Positions 1 through 10,900 of a stretch of 64,000 nt of DNA are shown here, piece after piece (position 1 is the first letter of the stretch; each line of letters opens with the position of its first letter). A program made the position numbers and the translations under genes. The DNA is from Flavobacterium shii (GTDB taxonomy: Bacteria; Bacteroidota; Bacteroidia; Flavobacteriales; Flavobacteriaceae). Where the stretch lies: the NCBI RefSeq assembly GCF_025847235.1, contig NZ_JAOZEW010000001.1:425868-489867 (forward strand). Direction: 5' to 3'. The notes under the pieces are model-generated. The model searched no databases and was not told the origin of the DNA. It was given only the letters and a program-made list of their open reading frames with translations.

Positions 1-476
1 TTTAATAAATTCAACCGTTTTTGAGTATTGAGCAATAGTAATATCTCTTTCATTTTATAATTGTCAATTTAGAGTAAGATTAAATCCTCTAATTGATGCC
101 CTTTCTCTGAATGTTTGATCAAAAAAATGAAAATTAATCTTGTCTGGTATTTTAGGCATTTTCTTCATGCCTTTCGATAATAAATAATCCATAATCAGCT
201 ATTGTTTTTAATATGATTAATATATAATGTGTGATCGTTTTTTCTAAAAATAGCAGGTGGGATTGCAAATTGCTATTGTGCAAAAGACAGTGCCACTATT
301 TCATTTTTGAGGATGTAAAAGTAGTATAGAAGAATACAAAAAAGAGTAAAAAAAGTCTAGTGTTTTCAGTAGTTTCAGCAAAAACAGAACCTACTGAAAC
401 TACTGAATTCAAGTAATTTAAAATTGAACAATCACAAGTTACGATACTACTTTTACACTCAGAAAAACACCTAGCG
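1..476. other. Gene-free left edge with a structured leader
   Basis: No convincing gene was found here. On the minus strand, 61-192 could encode 43 residues, and the same frame continues past two stops toward base 1 with protein-like composition. It could be the end of a decayed gene, but I do not recognise it. The right half (314-457) is occupied by nested inverted repeats in front of the gene that starts at 477. Confidence 0.4.
314..457. repeat. Nested perfect inverted repeats upstream of the PG-hydrolase gene
   Basis: Two perfect 14-bp inverted repeats are nested. The outer arms are 314-327 (tgtaaaagtagtat) and 444-457 (atactacttttaca). The inner arms are 365-378 (ttcagtagtttcag) and 394-407 (ctgaaactactgaa), with a 15-nt loop. 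The right outer arm ends 19 nt before the start codon at 477. The structure could form in the mRNA leader or be a DNA-level regulatory site. There is no T-run, so it is not a normal terminator. Confidence 0.75.
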
Positions 477-3400
477 ATGAGTAAAAAAGCAATTCATAAT
501 TTCAATCTTTCAATACAAAATAGTGCTGATATAAAAAGCTCAGAGGAACTGACTAAAGCAATCATAAAGGAGTTGACCAAAGTTTCAAAAGAGATGAGTC
601 AGCAAAAAGATATAGTGCAGGAATGGCAGGAGCAAAAAAATCAAAAAGCTACCGCTGTTACAAATAATTATAGTTCCTTAACCGAAGGAGGCGCCACCGA
701 TACTATTACTGAAACAAATAATAAAACAGTAACATCGACAAGCAATACTCCTTCGGGTTCTGAGGGAACAATATCAAATCATAATGGTTTAACGGGTACT
801 ATTTCTTCGGAAACAACATCAGCTTCAAATGCTCTAATCGGAGGAGGCGTTGCTGATATAACTGGTAGAGCAACAATGACTTCTAACGCATCAAACAGTA
901 CTACTTCTCTTACATTAGAGGCAAAAAATAATACGTTGAATTTTGGCAATGGCATAACAACTCAAACTTATGCAAATGTGGCAGGACAACAAACGCTAAC
1001 AGTGCCCCAAATGCTACAAACAAATAGTAGCGAACCAACTATAGAAGCTCTCAAAGAAAAAATTAAAAAGAAAATAGAAGCAGCTAGTATTGCCAATAAT
1101 ATCACAGAAAAAGAGTACTGGAAAAATATTTCTAAAGCTTTTGAGGGAGGAGCTACAGCTCAGGATTTTTATGGTAAACCAAATGATACATTGTTTACAG
1201 AAATGTATGCTGCATTACAACAAGTAAATCAGGTTGTAGCATCTCAAAATTTTGATTGGGAGAGTGTTCGTAAAAGAATGATTGAATCAATAGATCATAA
1301 TATACTTAAAGGAGAAATTTCCAGTAATAATAGGATCCGTTGGGAACTAATTAAAAAACAATTAAATGATGATACAATCAATGTTGCAAATCTTTTTGAA
1401 CGATACGATGAACTATTTTTATTGCTAAAAGTTGTTGAAGGACTTGATAATTTGCCTTCTACTATTACCATAATTACCAGAACGAAGATATATCCTAATT
1501 TAAGTGCAGATAAAGTATATGCAGAAATTGGAAAAGAAGCTATTTATGTTCGCCTTAAGCAGGTTAGTGAAACTAATCTTGACGGAAGTGGAGTAAATAA
1601 AGGTGCAGTAAAAATTAAAAACACAAAACAAACTTCATTTATAGCAGGTGAAAGCTTGGAATTTTTCGTTGATGAAGCTTTTATAAATCAGAAAGGGAAT
1701 CCAAAAGAAAATATCAATTGGGTAGTTTATAATAGTGATACTAAAAAAGAGAATATTTTTAAAAATGAAGGGACATCATTTAGCTATAATTTCGATATGC
1801 CTGGAAAATACAGAATCGATGCGTATGGAAAAAATCACACAATAAAACAGAAAAAAAATCTAGACACAGCTACTTTCATAGAACTAAAAATAGTGGCGCA
1901 GCAAATTTTAATTACACCTCCTGCAAATGCTAAAGCTGAATTTATAAGATCTTTTGCCGAAGAGAAGCCCTTTAAAATCTCTCTAAATAATACTGCAGTA
2001 AAAACATTAAATCCAGTAAAATTATATTTTCAGGTCGAAACTATAACGGCTAATAAAATAACTAAAATTTCAGAAGAACAAGAATTAGATTCGACCGGTA
2101 TTATTAAATTGGCGATGCCAGATTTAGGCGAATATAAAATAAAAGTAATTAGTAAAGATCAATATGCATTAGCACAGGAATTTAAAACTTCGGTAATTAA
2201 AAATGAAGTTACGAACATTGGTCTTGCCGAAAATACGTCAAGCAATAATATCTTTTTATTGGGTATTCAAAACAAGAAGATAACTTTAGAAACAAAAAAA
2301 TTTAAAATAAACCCTCCTACCGATAACGAAAAAGAAGATGTAAGATGGATGGTTTATGATTCTAATAATAAACCATATCTACGACCCGATGATGTTTTAT
2401 TCACCGAAAAGAATAGTCCTCAAAAAAAATACATTCATAAATGGAATTCCTTTACAATGCATATTCCTCAAAAAGAAGGAAATTATACAGTAGAAGCTTA
2501 TAGTGATAGTAAAAAAAGTACCAACTCGGGATGTATTTATAAAATTGAAGTTAAACAGCCAGAAATAACCGAAGCGCATTGGGCATGGAGTGGAGGAAGT
2601 AAAAAAGTAACTTCGGGTTTTTCTGGAGAAAGCAATTATATACAGGCTCAAATACCTCACTATGAAAACCAAACGGTTAGAGTTTATTTTTATTTAAACA
2701 ATGCAAAAACAAACCACTACATTGATACAAAAACGAATGGAAAGGGGGAAATTTTTGAAGAAGTAAAATTTGATGTTAGTTTTCAAAAAGCAATTGGATT
2801 TAAGAGTGAAAAAAATGCTAAAATTGGATTTAAGCTATTAGGAATTCAAAATAGTAAACCATATCTATTTAAGGTACCAGTTAATTACAAATCAGATACT
2901 ATTTTGTCTGTTACAACAGATAAAAAAATTCTTGACGTTTATTTTACATATGATGGAAGTAGAGTAAGAGAAGAAGATGAAGTTCCGTTTGGTAAAAAAG
3001 GAGCAATTGTAACTTTAGTAGCTAAAACCCAAAATATGGTAGGAGAAGAAATTGAGTTAACTGCCCATAAAGTGGGAGAAGAACCATCTTTTAATAACAA
3101 AGCAAAAGTAAGTTCAGAGGGAGTTGCAATGATCAGTTTTACTTTAATGAACCTTAATAAAAAACTTAAAGAAGGATCAAAAATAAAGTATTACGCCGGT
3201 GTTGAAGGTTATTCTACCAAACATTTGGCCAATAAAGTATTGGTAATGATTGTGGGAGAGGCAAGTAAAGGGAAAAAAATGGCTAATCTAACATGGGGTT
3301 CTAAGGTTACCAAAGAATTTAGAGAAAAAGTAATAGAAATTTGTGAAGATTTATGGCCTAAAAATACAATGGAAATGGCCAATGGACTTATGGCAGTAAT

Positions 3401-4427
3401 GTACAGAGAAACGAGAGGTACGTTTGCAGCAAATCAAATGTCAGGATATAAATCACTTATTCCAAGAGGAGAAATGACTAAAGTGCATTTTGAAAACATT
3501 AATAAAGAAACTGGTAAAATGGGCTCAAGAGCAATTGGATTAATACAATTTACTCAAGTAGCTTTAGTTGCAATGGGAGAATTTGAAAACGGAAAAGGGT
3601 TTGATAAACTCCATACTTTAAAACTAGAATATGCTAACATGACCGATATCGATCAGCTTGAAAAGGTTAAGAAATATTTTAAAAAAGTTGCTCGCTTACC
3701 TAGAGTACCAGAGGATATTTATGTAGCGGTATTTTCTCCAGAATTTGTAGGCAAAGAAAGTACAGATACACTATACAAAAAAGGAACTGATAGCTATAAA
3801 CAAAATCCGGGTTTGGATAAAGATGATAATGGTATTCAGAAAAGAGAACTTACAGTAAAATATTTTGAAAGCTTGAAAGAAGGAAATAAAAAAGCTAATA
3901 TTGCAAGCGTAAATATAAAAATGAATAGTGAAAAGAAACTCAATTTGAAATGGCATAATCCGCTTGATATTATGGAATTAAGAGGATGGTATACAGAAAC
4001 ACAATGGACACCCGAAAAAAGCGATTGGCATGGTAGAACCGGAGGAAAACATGATGGATTAGATTTATATGCACCGGTAAAAACTAAACTATATGCTTGT
4101 ATTGATGGTATAATAAGGGATCCATACGTATCGGGAACATATGGAAATACAGTAACAATTGAGGGAATTTATAATGGTGAGACTTATTTTTTCTTTTATG
4201 CACATTTAAATCAGCCAGTCAAATTTAGCGATGGAGATTCGATAAAAGCTGGAGATCCTATTGGAGAAACTGGACAAACAGGAAATGCAAGAAGCCTAAC
4301 AGCTAAACAAACTCATCTACATTTTGAAGTTAAAAGTAAAAAAACTAGAACCGGAAATAAAGTTGATCCAAATATCATAACTGAACTAACATTTAATAAA
4401 ACTCCAGATAAAAACACACAAAAATGA
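477..4427 (+). CDS. Large protein with lysozyme-like and M23 (LytM) domains
   Basis: This 1316-residue protein probably cuts peptidoglycan in two ways. Residues ~60-150 are rich in Ser, Thr and Asn. Charged helical sequence follows, then beta-rich Ig-like segments at about 385-465 and 640-730, each with a W-x-V-Y motif and a G-x-Y-x-(I/V)-x-A-Y edge. Residues ~935-1110 look like a lysozyme/transglycosylase fold, with candidate catalytic E978 in YRETRG and a downstream IGLIQFT motif. Residues ~1165-1310 are a complete M23 metallopeptidase: the HxxxD zinc motif is H1192/D1196 and the HLHFE motif holds H1280 and H1282. There is no signal peptide or T9SS tail, so export would need a specialised route; type VI secretion is an inference, and no secretion genes are in the window. 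The stop overlaps the next start by 4 nt. Confidence 0.8.
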   Translation: MSKKAIHNFNLSIQNSADIKSSEELTKAIIKELTKVSKEMSQQKDIVQEWQEQKNQKATAVTNNYSSLTEGGATDTITETNNKTVTSTSNTPSGSEGTISNHNGLTGTISSETTSASNALIGGGVADITGRATMTSNASNSTTSLTLEAKNNTLNFGNGITTQTYANVAGQQTLTVPQMLQTNSSEPTIEALKEKIKKKIEAASIANNITEKEYWKNISKAFEGGATAQDFYGKPNDTLFTEMYAALQQVNQVVASQNFDWESVRKRMIESIDHNILKGEISSNNRIRWELIKKQLNDDTINVANLFERYDELFLLLKVVEGLDNLPSTITIITRTKIYPNLSADKVYAEIGKEAIYVRLKQVSETNLDGSGVNKGAVKIKNTKQTSFIAGESLEFFVDEAFINQKGNPKENINWVVYNSDTKKENIFKNEGTSFSYNFDMPGKYRIDAYGKNHTIKQKKNLDTATFIELKIVAQQILITPPANAKAEFIRSFAEEKPFKISLNNTAVKTLNPVKLYFQVETITANKITKISEEQELDSTGIIKLAMPDLGEYKIKVISKDQYALAQEFKTSVIKNEVTNIGLAENTSSNNIFLLGIQNKKITLETKKFKINPPTDNEKEDVRWMVYDSNNKPYLRPDDVLFTEKNSPQKKYIHKWNSFTMHIPQKEGNYTVEAYSDSKKSTNSGCIYKIEVKQPEITEAHWAWSGGSKKVTSGFSGESNYIQAQIPHYENQTVRVYFYLNNAKTNHYIDTKTNGKGEIFEEVKFDVSFQKAIGFKSEKNAKIGFKLLGIQNSKPYLFKVPVNYKSDTILSVTTDKKILDVYFTYDGSRVREEDEVPFGKKGAIVTLVAKTQNMVGEEIELTAHKVGEEPSFNNKAKVSSEGVAMISFTLMNLNKKLKEGSKIKYYAGVEGYSTKHLANKVLVMIVGEASKGKKMANLTWGSKVTKEFREKVIEICEDLWPKNTMEMANGLMAVMYRETRGTFAANQMSGYKSLIPRGEMTKVHFENINKETGKMGSRAIGLIQFTQVALVAMGEFENGKGFDKLHTLKLEYANMTDIDQLEKVKKYFKKVARLPRVPEDIYVAVFSPEFVGKESTDTLYKKGTDSYKQNPGLDKDDNGIQKRELTVKYFESLKEGNKKANIASVNIKMNSEKKLNLKWHNPLDIMELRGWYTETQWTPEKSDWHGRTGGKHDGLDLYAPVKTKLYACIDGIIRDPYVSGTYGNTVTIEGIYNGETYFFFYAHLNQPVKFSDGDSIKAGDPIGETGQTGNARSLTAKQTHLHFEVKSKKTRTGNKVDPNIITELTFNKTPDKNTQK

Positions 4428-5680
4428 AAAAAATAGTATTTATATGTTTTTCTGTCATTCTATTTTCTTGTAAAAATCAAGATAACAAAAATATACAGAC
4501 AATTTCTCATTTAATAAAAGCTGAAAAAGCATCATTAAATAATGAAATAAGAGCACTAATTCCAAAAGAGTATAATAGTGATAGTATTACTACTGAAACG
4601 ATTGATTTTGATAACGATTCAAAAAAAGATTATATATGTACAGTATATGATTCAAAAAAAGATTTAAATATTGAGTATTGGATAACTTCTGGTTATAAAT
4701 TATTCTTGCAACATGAATTTCATGGAAGTATTAATTATAAGTTTTTCGTTAATTTAGATAATGATAATTTAATGGAACTATTTAGAGCTTCGGGTGAGGA
4801 AGATGGTATTGATTATGCTTTTTATGATATTAAAAACAATAAATTAGAACCACTATTGTATTTTACACCAATTTTAATTGATGAGAGTAAACCAAATAAT
4901 TATTTTTTTGGTTATCCGTGGGATATCTCAGGAATACTTATTTCAGATAACAAATTACTTTCTTCTACTATTAATAGTATCGAAAGAGATGGAAATATTT
5001 TAATTCCTACAAATCAAAAATCTCTTCCAGTTATTTTTTTTAATGGAAAAACAACTCAGCCAGAAATTAAATATGATAATAATATTAAAAAAGAATATTT
5101 TTCTTTAGAAAAAATTATTAGTCTTGTCAAGACAAAAGACAATAAAGATTTAAAAACTTTAGAATCTTTAAAATCAGAATTAGTTTCGTACAAGATAAAG
5201 AAAGAAGTTAAATGCGATTTAAATAGCGATGGTAAAGAAGATTTGATATTAATTTTTGAACCAGAAAAAATCAAACCACTAGAAGAGTATGGCTCTTCTT
5301 TAATGAATTCTCCTATTTATGTAATGATAAATGTAGAACAGGATAGGTATATTGTTATAAAAAACGAAAACCTTATTTATACTGCAACTTATAATTGTCC
5401 AAATATGGGGGTTAAAAAGTTAATCGCAGAAAATAATAATTTTTTTATAGAACAGAGTACATGTGATAAATTTGATGATCTTCAAAATGATAATATTACT
5501 TTTAAATATGATATAAAAACAAAGTCAATCACCTTAGAAAAATTTAAAAGGGATTATTTTGAACGAAAAGATAATTCAGAAATGTTGCCGCCTAGCATTA
5601 TGGCTACCCCAATAAATTTTGGAAAAGTCTTATTTGAGGATTATGACTCAAGAAGAGAATACGATAAAAATAATAAATAA
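4424..5680 (+). CDS. Lipoprotein coupled to the PG hydrolase; candidate immunity protein
   Basis: The protein has 418 residues. A lipoprotein signal peptide ends in LFSC (lipid-anchor Cys16). The body is not from a family I recognise with confidence. It has two acidic loops resembling calcium-binding FG-GAP/VCBS-type motifs: DFDNDSKKD (61-69) and DLNSDGKED (about 263-272). The start overlaps the upstream stop as ATGA, so the two genes are translationally coupled. A periplasm-facing lipoprotein coupled to a double cell-wall hydrolase is what an immunity protein would look like, but this rests on context only. A strong terminator follows, making a two-gene unit. Confidence 0.75.
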   Translation: MKKIVFICFSVILFSCKNQDNKNIQTISHLIKAEKASLNNEIRALIPKEYNSDSITTETIDFDNDSKKDYICTVYDSKKDLNIEYWITSGYKLFLQHEFHGSINYKFFVNLDNDNLMELFRASGEEDGIDYAFYDIKNNKLEPLLYFTPILIDESKPNNYFFGYPWDISGILISDNKLLSSTINSIERDGNILIPTNQKSLPVIFFNGKTTQPEIKYDNNIKKEYFSLEKIISLVKTKDNKDLKTLESLKSELVSYKIKKEVKCDLNSDGKEDLILIFEPEKIKPLEEYGSSLMNSPIYVMINVEQDRYIVIKNENLIYTATYNCPNMGVKKLIAENNNFFIEQSTCDKFDDLQNDNITFKYDIKTKSITLEKFKRDYFERKDNSEMLPPSIMATPINFGKVLFEDYDSRREYDKNNK

Positions 5681-5685
5681 TCTGT

Positions 5686-5722
5686 ATAAAAAAACCTGTA
5701 AACTATTTTACAGGTTTTTTTA
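5686..5722 (+). terminator. Rho-independent terminator of the two-gene unit
   Basis: Perfect stem aaacctgtaaa / tttacaggttt with a short loop followed by a T-run, 8 nt after the lipoprotein stop. Confidence 0.85.
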
Positions 5723-5871
5723 TACAATCTAAAGAGCTATAAATAAATGATCAAACGCTATATAATACCCAATCATAATCATTTAAATATTAAATTATTC
5801 CTATAAAAAACCCCTACTACTTTCAAAAAGAATACAATATATTTTGTCATACTAATCTTATTTCTTTTGTT

Positions 5872-5879
5872 TAAATTTG
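5872..5879 (+). promoter_or_regulatory. Candidate -7 element (TAAATTTG)
   Basis: Matches the Bacteroidota -7 consensus TAnnTTTG, 25 nt before the start at 5905. A TTTG at 5843-5846 could be the -33 box, but the 25-nt spacing is longer than usual. Confidence 0.4.
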
Positions 5880-5904
5880 AAAACCTTCTTTAGCGTTTTT
5901 AAAT

Positions 5905-7515
5905 ATGATGTCACGATTATTTTTCCTGTTGTTTCTTATTCTTTCTTTGAATGTTCATTCTCAGTCAACAAAAGAGTTGATTGATAATTTAAATAGCATT
6001 AACAATCATCAGAAAAAAGCAGAACTGTGCCGCGAAATCGCACTAAGATTACAAAATTCTGATTGGGATAGGGCGATAAAGTACATCGAATTGGCGGAAG
6101 TCGAAGCAAAAAACACACAAGTGCCGGAATCTATTTTAGCCGATGTCTACATTACAGCGGGAAAAATGTATTCATCAAAAGAGGTATTAGATATTGCTTT
6201 ACAATATTATCTAAAAGCCTATGATATTTACAAAAATAACGGAAACCTTGAAGAAGTCTCAAAAATAGAAAACAATCTTGCGATTATTTATGGGCAGGGA
6301 AAAGACAAAGAAAAAGCATTAAAATATTTCTTAAATGTATACCGTTATCAACAATCTAAGAATGATCCTGCCAAGCTTGTAAAAATCTTAAACAATATAG
6401 GTACTGCTTATTTAAACAAAAACATAGACTCTTCTTTATATTACTATCAAAAGGCTCATTTAATAAACAAAACAATAAAAGATGATGCATTAAAGGTTTA
6501 TGTGTGTACAAATCTGGCACGAGTTTATGCTTTAAAAAAAGATTATAAAAATGCAGATTATTATTATGATCAGGCTTTTTTATTTGCCAAAGAACCGGTA
6601 AATCCTTTAATACAAGCCTTTGTTTATGAGTCTTTTTCGGATTATGAACTAAAACAAAAAAATTATGATGCCGTAATTACAAATGCAAAAAAGGCATTAG
6701 AATTATCTAAAGAAAACCAATATAGTCTTTCGGTTTTAAACCTGAACAAAATCTTGTATCAGGTATATATTAGTAAAGAAGATTATAAAAATGCAGTCTA
6801 TTATTTTCAGAAATACAATACAATTAATGATAGTATACATGTCGAAGAAAAAGCCGTAAACCTCGAAAAAATAAAGCTCGAGCAAGACTACAAAGTTCGT
6901 AGCCAAATAAAAACACTTACAGAACAAAAAAGATTATTCAAATATTTTGTAGTGGGTTTGATACTGGTTGTGGGGATATTGATTTTAATTATCTTTTTGA
7001 TAAAATACCGAAACAGGAATATTAAAAACCAACTCGAAAAAGAAAAATTAAAAACAAAGATGCAAACCTTAAAGCACAACCTCGATGCTAAAAATAAGGT
7101 TTTGATAGGAAAAGCAATGACAGAAATACATCGTACAGATAGTATTAATGAAATCCTGACCGATCTTAAAAAAATTAAACTCAAAGCGGTCAATAAAGAA
7201 ATGCAGCAAGCGATTGATATCGTTCTTAAAAGTCTCGAAAAGAATTTGAACACAGATATCTGGAAAGAATTTGAAATAAGTTTTGAGCAGGTTCATAAAT
7301 CTTTTTTTGATAAATTAACAACAGATCATCCTTCGCTTACTCCCAAAGATCGCAGATTATGTGCGTTGTTATATCTGGATTTAACCACAAAAGAAATATC
7401 TCAAATTACGGGGCAATCGTTTAAATCGATAGAAAATGCCCGAACAAGACTTCGTAAAAAGTTTGATATTACCAATGAAAAAGTAAATCTCTCGACCTAT
7501 CTCAATACATTTTAA
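5905..7515 (+). CDS. TPR sensor with C-terminal LuxR-type DNA-binding domain
   Basis: A 536-residue one-component regulator of a type common in Flavobacteriia. It has an N-terminal signal peptide (cleavage near VHSQ), TPR-like helical repeats over about residues 30-320, a membrane helix at about 347-369, a coiled-coil stretch to about 470, and a C-terminal helix-turn-helix at 478-536 containing LTPKDRRLCALL and KEISQITGQS. The TPR part would face the periplasm and the HTH the cytoplasm. Ligand and targets are unknown. It stands alone between two terminators, with the secreted metallopeptidase next downstream. Confidence 0.85.
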   Translation: MMSRLFFLLFLILSLNVHSQSTKELIDNLNSINNHQKKAELCREIALRLQNSDWDRAIKYIELAEVEAKNTQVPESILADVYITAGKMYSSKEVLDIALQYYLKAYDIYKNNGNLEEVSKIENNLAIIYGQGKDKEKALKYFLNVYRYQQSKNDPAKLVKILNNIGTAYLNKNIDSSLYYYQKAHLINKTIKDDALKVYVCTNLARVYALKKDYKNADYYYDQAFLFAKEPVNPLIQAFVYESFSDYELKQKNYDAVITNAKKALELSKENQYSLSVLNLNKILYQVYISKEDYKNAVYYFQKYNTINDSIHVEEKAVNLEKIKLEQDYKVRSQIKTLTEQKRLFKYFVVGLILVVGILILIIFLIKYRNRNIKNQLEKEKLKTKMQTLKHNLDAKNKVLIGKAMTEIHRTDSINEILTDLKKIKLKAVNKEMQQAIDIVLKSLEKNLNTDIWKEFEISFEQVHKSFFDKLTTDHPSLTPKDRRLCALLYLDLTTKEISQITGQSFKSIENARTRLRKKFDITNEKVNLSTYLNTF

Positions 7516-7531
7516 GCGAATTAATGTAATT

Positions 7532-7577
7532 AAATAAACCAAACTAATGATCTGATTTAGTTTGGTTTATTTTTTTA
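7532..7577 (+). terminator. Rho-independent terminator
   Basis: Stem aaataaaccaaacta (7532-7546) pairs with tagtttggtttattt and is followed by further T residues, just after the regulator stop. Confidence 0.85.
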
Positions 7578-7692
7578 TGAGTGTTTTTTAAGTGACCTAT
7601 TTCTACGTAAGAGTGTTTTTGCAATAGTCTATTTTTTTCTAAACAGAAGTGCCCATTCTACATTTACCAACTCGATAGTAAAATAGAGTAGA

Positions 7693-7818
7693 ATGAATCG
7701 GAAGAAAAAAAATACCCCTCCTAAAAGCTTAGACCAACTTTTAGAAGAAACCAAAATAAAAAAGGAAACCCTCTTGAAGATTCTCGAAAAAATAACCAAA
7801 GAAAATCCTGAAAATTAA
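7693..7818 (+). CDS. Small basic helical protein, 41 residues
   Basis: ATG at 7693 opens a 42-codon frame with stop TAA at 7816-7818. It encodes a Lys/Glu-rich peptide that starts MNRKKKN and continues as an amphipathic helix (LDQLLEETKIKKETLLKILE). Heptad-like Leu/Ile spacing suggests a short coiled coil. It sits alone between the regulator's terminator and the metallopeptidase gene, 98 nt before the latter's start. No family is recognised. The codons look coding, but the size keeps confidence moderate. Confidence 0.45.
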   Translation: MNRKKKNTPPKSLDQLLEETKIKKETLLKILEKITKENPEN

Positions 7819-7916
7819 ATACCAAATTGATTCTTAGAAACCTCTTTTTTGCATTACTATGAATTATAACCACTATTAACTAAGCAAACTATACTATTAA
7901 TTTAAATTTTAAAACA

Positions 7917-10900
7917 ATGAACCAAATTTACTTCAAAACCAAGTATTTGTTTATTTTGTTAAGTCTCTTTGCCTGCTCCGTGGGAATGGCTCAGACGCCT
8001 TATCAAAATATCAAAAATGATGGCGTGAAAACCGCCTTAGGAGTACCCGAAGAAACAAAGGAACAAGTTTCTAAGAGAACTAGTGATCCAAATTCTAGTC
8101 AGGATAAAGATGCCGATAATCTCTTCATACCAAAAGAAGAAGTCATAAGTGGCAAAGAACTTTCTGTAGCAGAAAGTGAATCAGTGCTAAAACAAGCACA
8201 ACTGAGCCAAAATTTATTCGAACAAAAACTAACGAATACTACCGAAAAAACAAATTCACAAGACACTACGAAGGTTAAATCTTTTGCTAAATCTTCCAAT
8301 TTAACTGCAAGGAATGTATTTGAAGTTAAAAAAGGAGATTTTAATTTGTCTACATCTGATAAAATGCAATTAAAATCAGTTTCAGATAATCATGGCAGAA
8401 CTCTCGCTACTTATCAGCAGTTGCATAACAATCTTCCTGTTGAAGGAGCAATTTATAAGGTTAGGGAAAATAAAACTAAGATTGATGCATTTGGTTTTAC
8501 AGCTAAAAAGTTATCAGTAAATAACAATTATAAAATAAATGCAGCTACAGCTTTAGAAAATGCACTTAAAACTATAAATGCGAAGCAATACATTTGGGAA
8601 AATAAAAAATTAGGTTCTTTATTGGATAAAAATATAAGCGCAAAACCGCAAGGTGAATTGGTTTATGTTGGACCTAACTTTTCTTCTGAACTAAAGGAAT
8701 ACTTTCTCACATGGAAATTTGATATTTACGCGACCAATCCACAATCCAGCCAAACCATGTATGTCGATGCAAACTCAGGAAAAGTAATTCTTATTATTGA
8801 TCTCAATCGAGATGCTACCTATACAGGTCAAAGTTTAGGTAAAGGTAAATCACGATATTCCGGAGAAGTAGAATTTAATACAAAACAATATGCTGACGGA
8901 TACAGATTAGAAGGGCTACAAGGTAAATATAATGTGCCAATGTATACCTGGAATATGAATCATGCCGATAATGCTTCAGATGAAGTAATCACAGAATTTA
9001 TTGATGAAGATAATATCTGGAATGAGCTGCATAATAAAAACCATGATGAGGTGGCTATAGATATTCACTGGGGTATGCAAAAAACTATAGAATATTATGG
9101 CGAAAAATTTAATCGTAATAGTATTGATGACAAAGGAATGACAATTATTGGTCTTGCACATTTAGGGACTAATGTTGAAAATGCTTCATGGACTGGTGGA
9201 TGGGCACAATTTGGAGATGGTAACAACACACCCTATGTAGGTTTAGGAATTACAGCACATGAACTAACGCATGGAGTAACACGTTTTACGGCCGGTTTAA
9301 TCTATCAAGGAGAATCAGGTGCTTTAAACGAATCTTTCAGTGATATTTTTGGCGTATCGGTTGAATTTTATGTTGGAAAAGACAAAAAAGAAGATATTTG
9401 GATGCTGGGTAATGAGTTATATACTCATGGAAGTATGAGAAACATGTCTAATCCGAAGGCACAAGGTCAGCCAGACACTTACGGAGGAGTAAACTGGGTA
9501 AATCCATTAAATACTACTTATGATAATGGAGGTGTACACTTTAACAGCGGAATCACAAATTACTGGTTCTACCTTTTAAGTGAAGGTGGCCAAGGTGTAA
9601 ATGATCTTAATAACAGCTACGATGTTAAAGCTATTGGTCTTGCCAAAGCAGAGAAAATTGCTTACATAACCCTCACCGAGTATTTATCTCCAGCTTCAAA
9701 CTTTAGCGATATGCGTCAGGCAAGTTTAATGGTTGTAGAAGATTTATACGGATTAAGTTCTGAAGAATACAAACAAGTTACTAATGCTTGGTATGCTATT
9801 GGGGTTGGAGCCTCTTATGCAGATAAGCAAATTGCACTTGTTTCTATTGAAAAACCTTCTGTTGCTTGTGGTTCTTTAAAAGGAGATGAACCCTTTTATA
9901 TTAAAATTAAAAACACTGGATCTACTGTAATTAAAGCAAATGAAAGTTTAAATTACAAATTGAGATTGATGACAGCCGGCTTTGGTGGCCGATTCAATAC
10001 GCTGTATACTAAAGATAGTACCATCAGTTTTACTAAAGACTTGGCACTAGGCGAAGAAATTATTATAAAAATTCAAGAGAATCTTCCTTACACAATAAGC
10101 GCAACTGCTGTAAACTATGTAGAAGTAAAATTTGATTTCAAACCTATTGAAGAGTTTGGAGCAAAAGACGGAGTTTCTTTTGTAGTCGATTTATTGGTTC
10201 CGCCTGCTCAAAAAGATTTTGACCTTAAACTTGTCAGATTAAATCTTCCAGCGTATACTGGAGAAATATTATCAGCAAATTATCCATTAGCACTTACTAT
10301 TTTTAATTTAGGTTGTCAGGATATCCCAGCAGGATCTCAGTTAAAAATAGGATATCTAAATACACTTCCTGGAAATGAAACTGTTTGGAAAAATATTACA
10401 CTATCCACAGCTTTTAAAGGGAACTCAGAAATGACTATCCCTTTTGATCGTACTGTCGATTTATCTGCTACCGGACCACATACCTATGAAGCGTATGTAA
10501 CATACAGTCAAGACCCTGAAACAACTAATAACAAAACCATAAATGCTGTTTATAGCGGAATAATAACTCAATTTCCGTATTCTCAAGATTTTGAAGGAAC
10601 TCCTGGAGGTTGGTTTTCTGAATCATTACTGGCAACTCAAAAATTTATTTGGCAGCCTACTACTTATTCGTTTAGAGATACCAATTCAAAATATTTATGG
10701 GCAACTATAACTCTAGGTACTACGGAGCTAATGCAGCTAAATGCTGATTTTACGTTACAATCACCAATATTTGATTTTACTAATGTTGCCTCTCCGTATG
10801 TTGAGTTTGACTTGATGTATTTATTTTATAAAGGATATCACGGCTTAATTGTTGAATACTCAGAAGATAATAAAAATTGGAAAAAAATTATGGGAATCGA

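Noticed and set aside
61..192. 43-residue minus-strand frame at the left edge
   Set aside because: Short, no recognised family and no promoter; continuing similarity-like text beyond two stops could be chance in AT-rich sequence.
477..5680. T6SS structural locus
   Set aside because: No sheath, tube, baseplate or ClpV-like genes are in the window; only a possible cargo pair is present.
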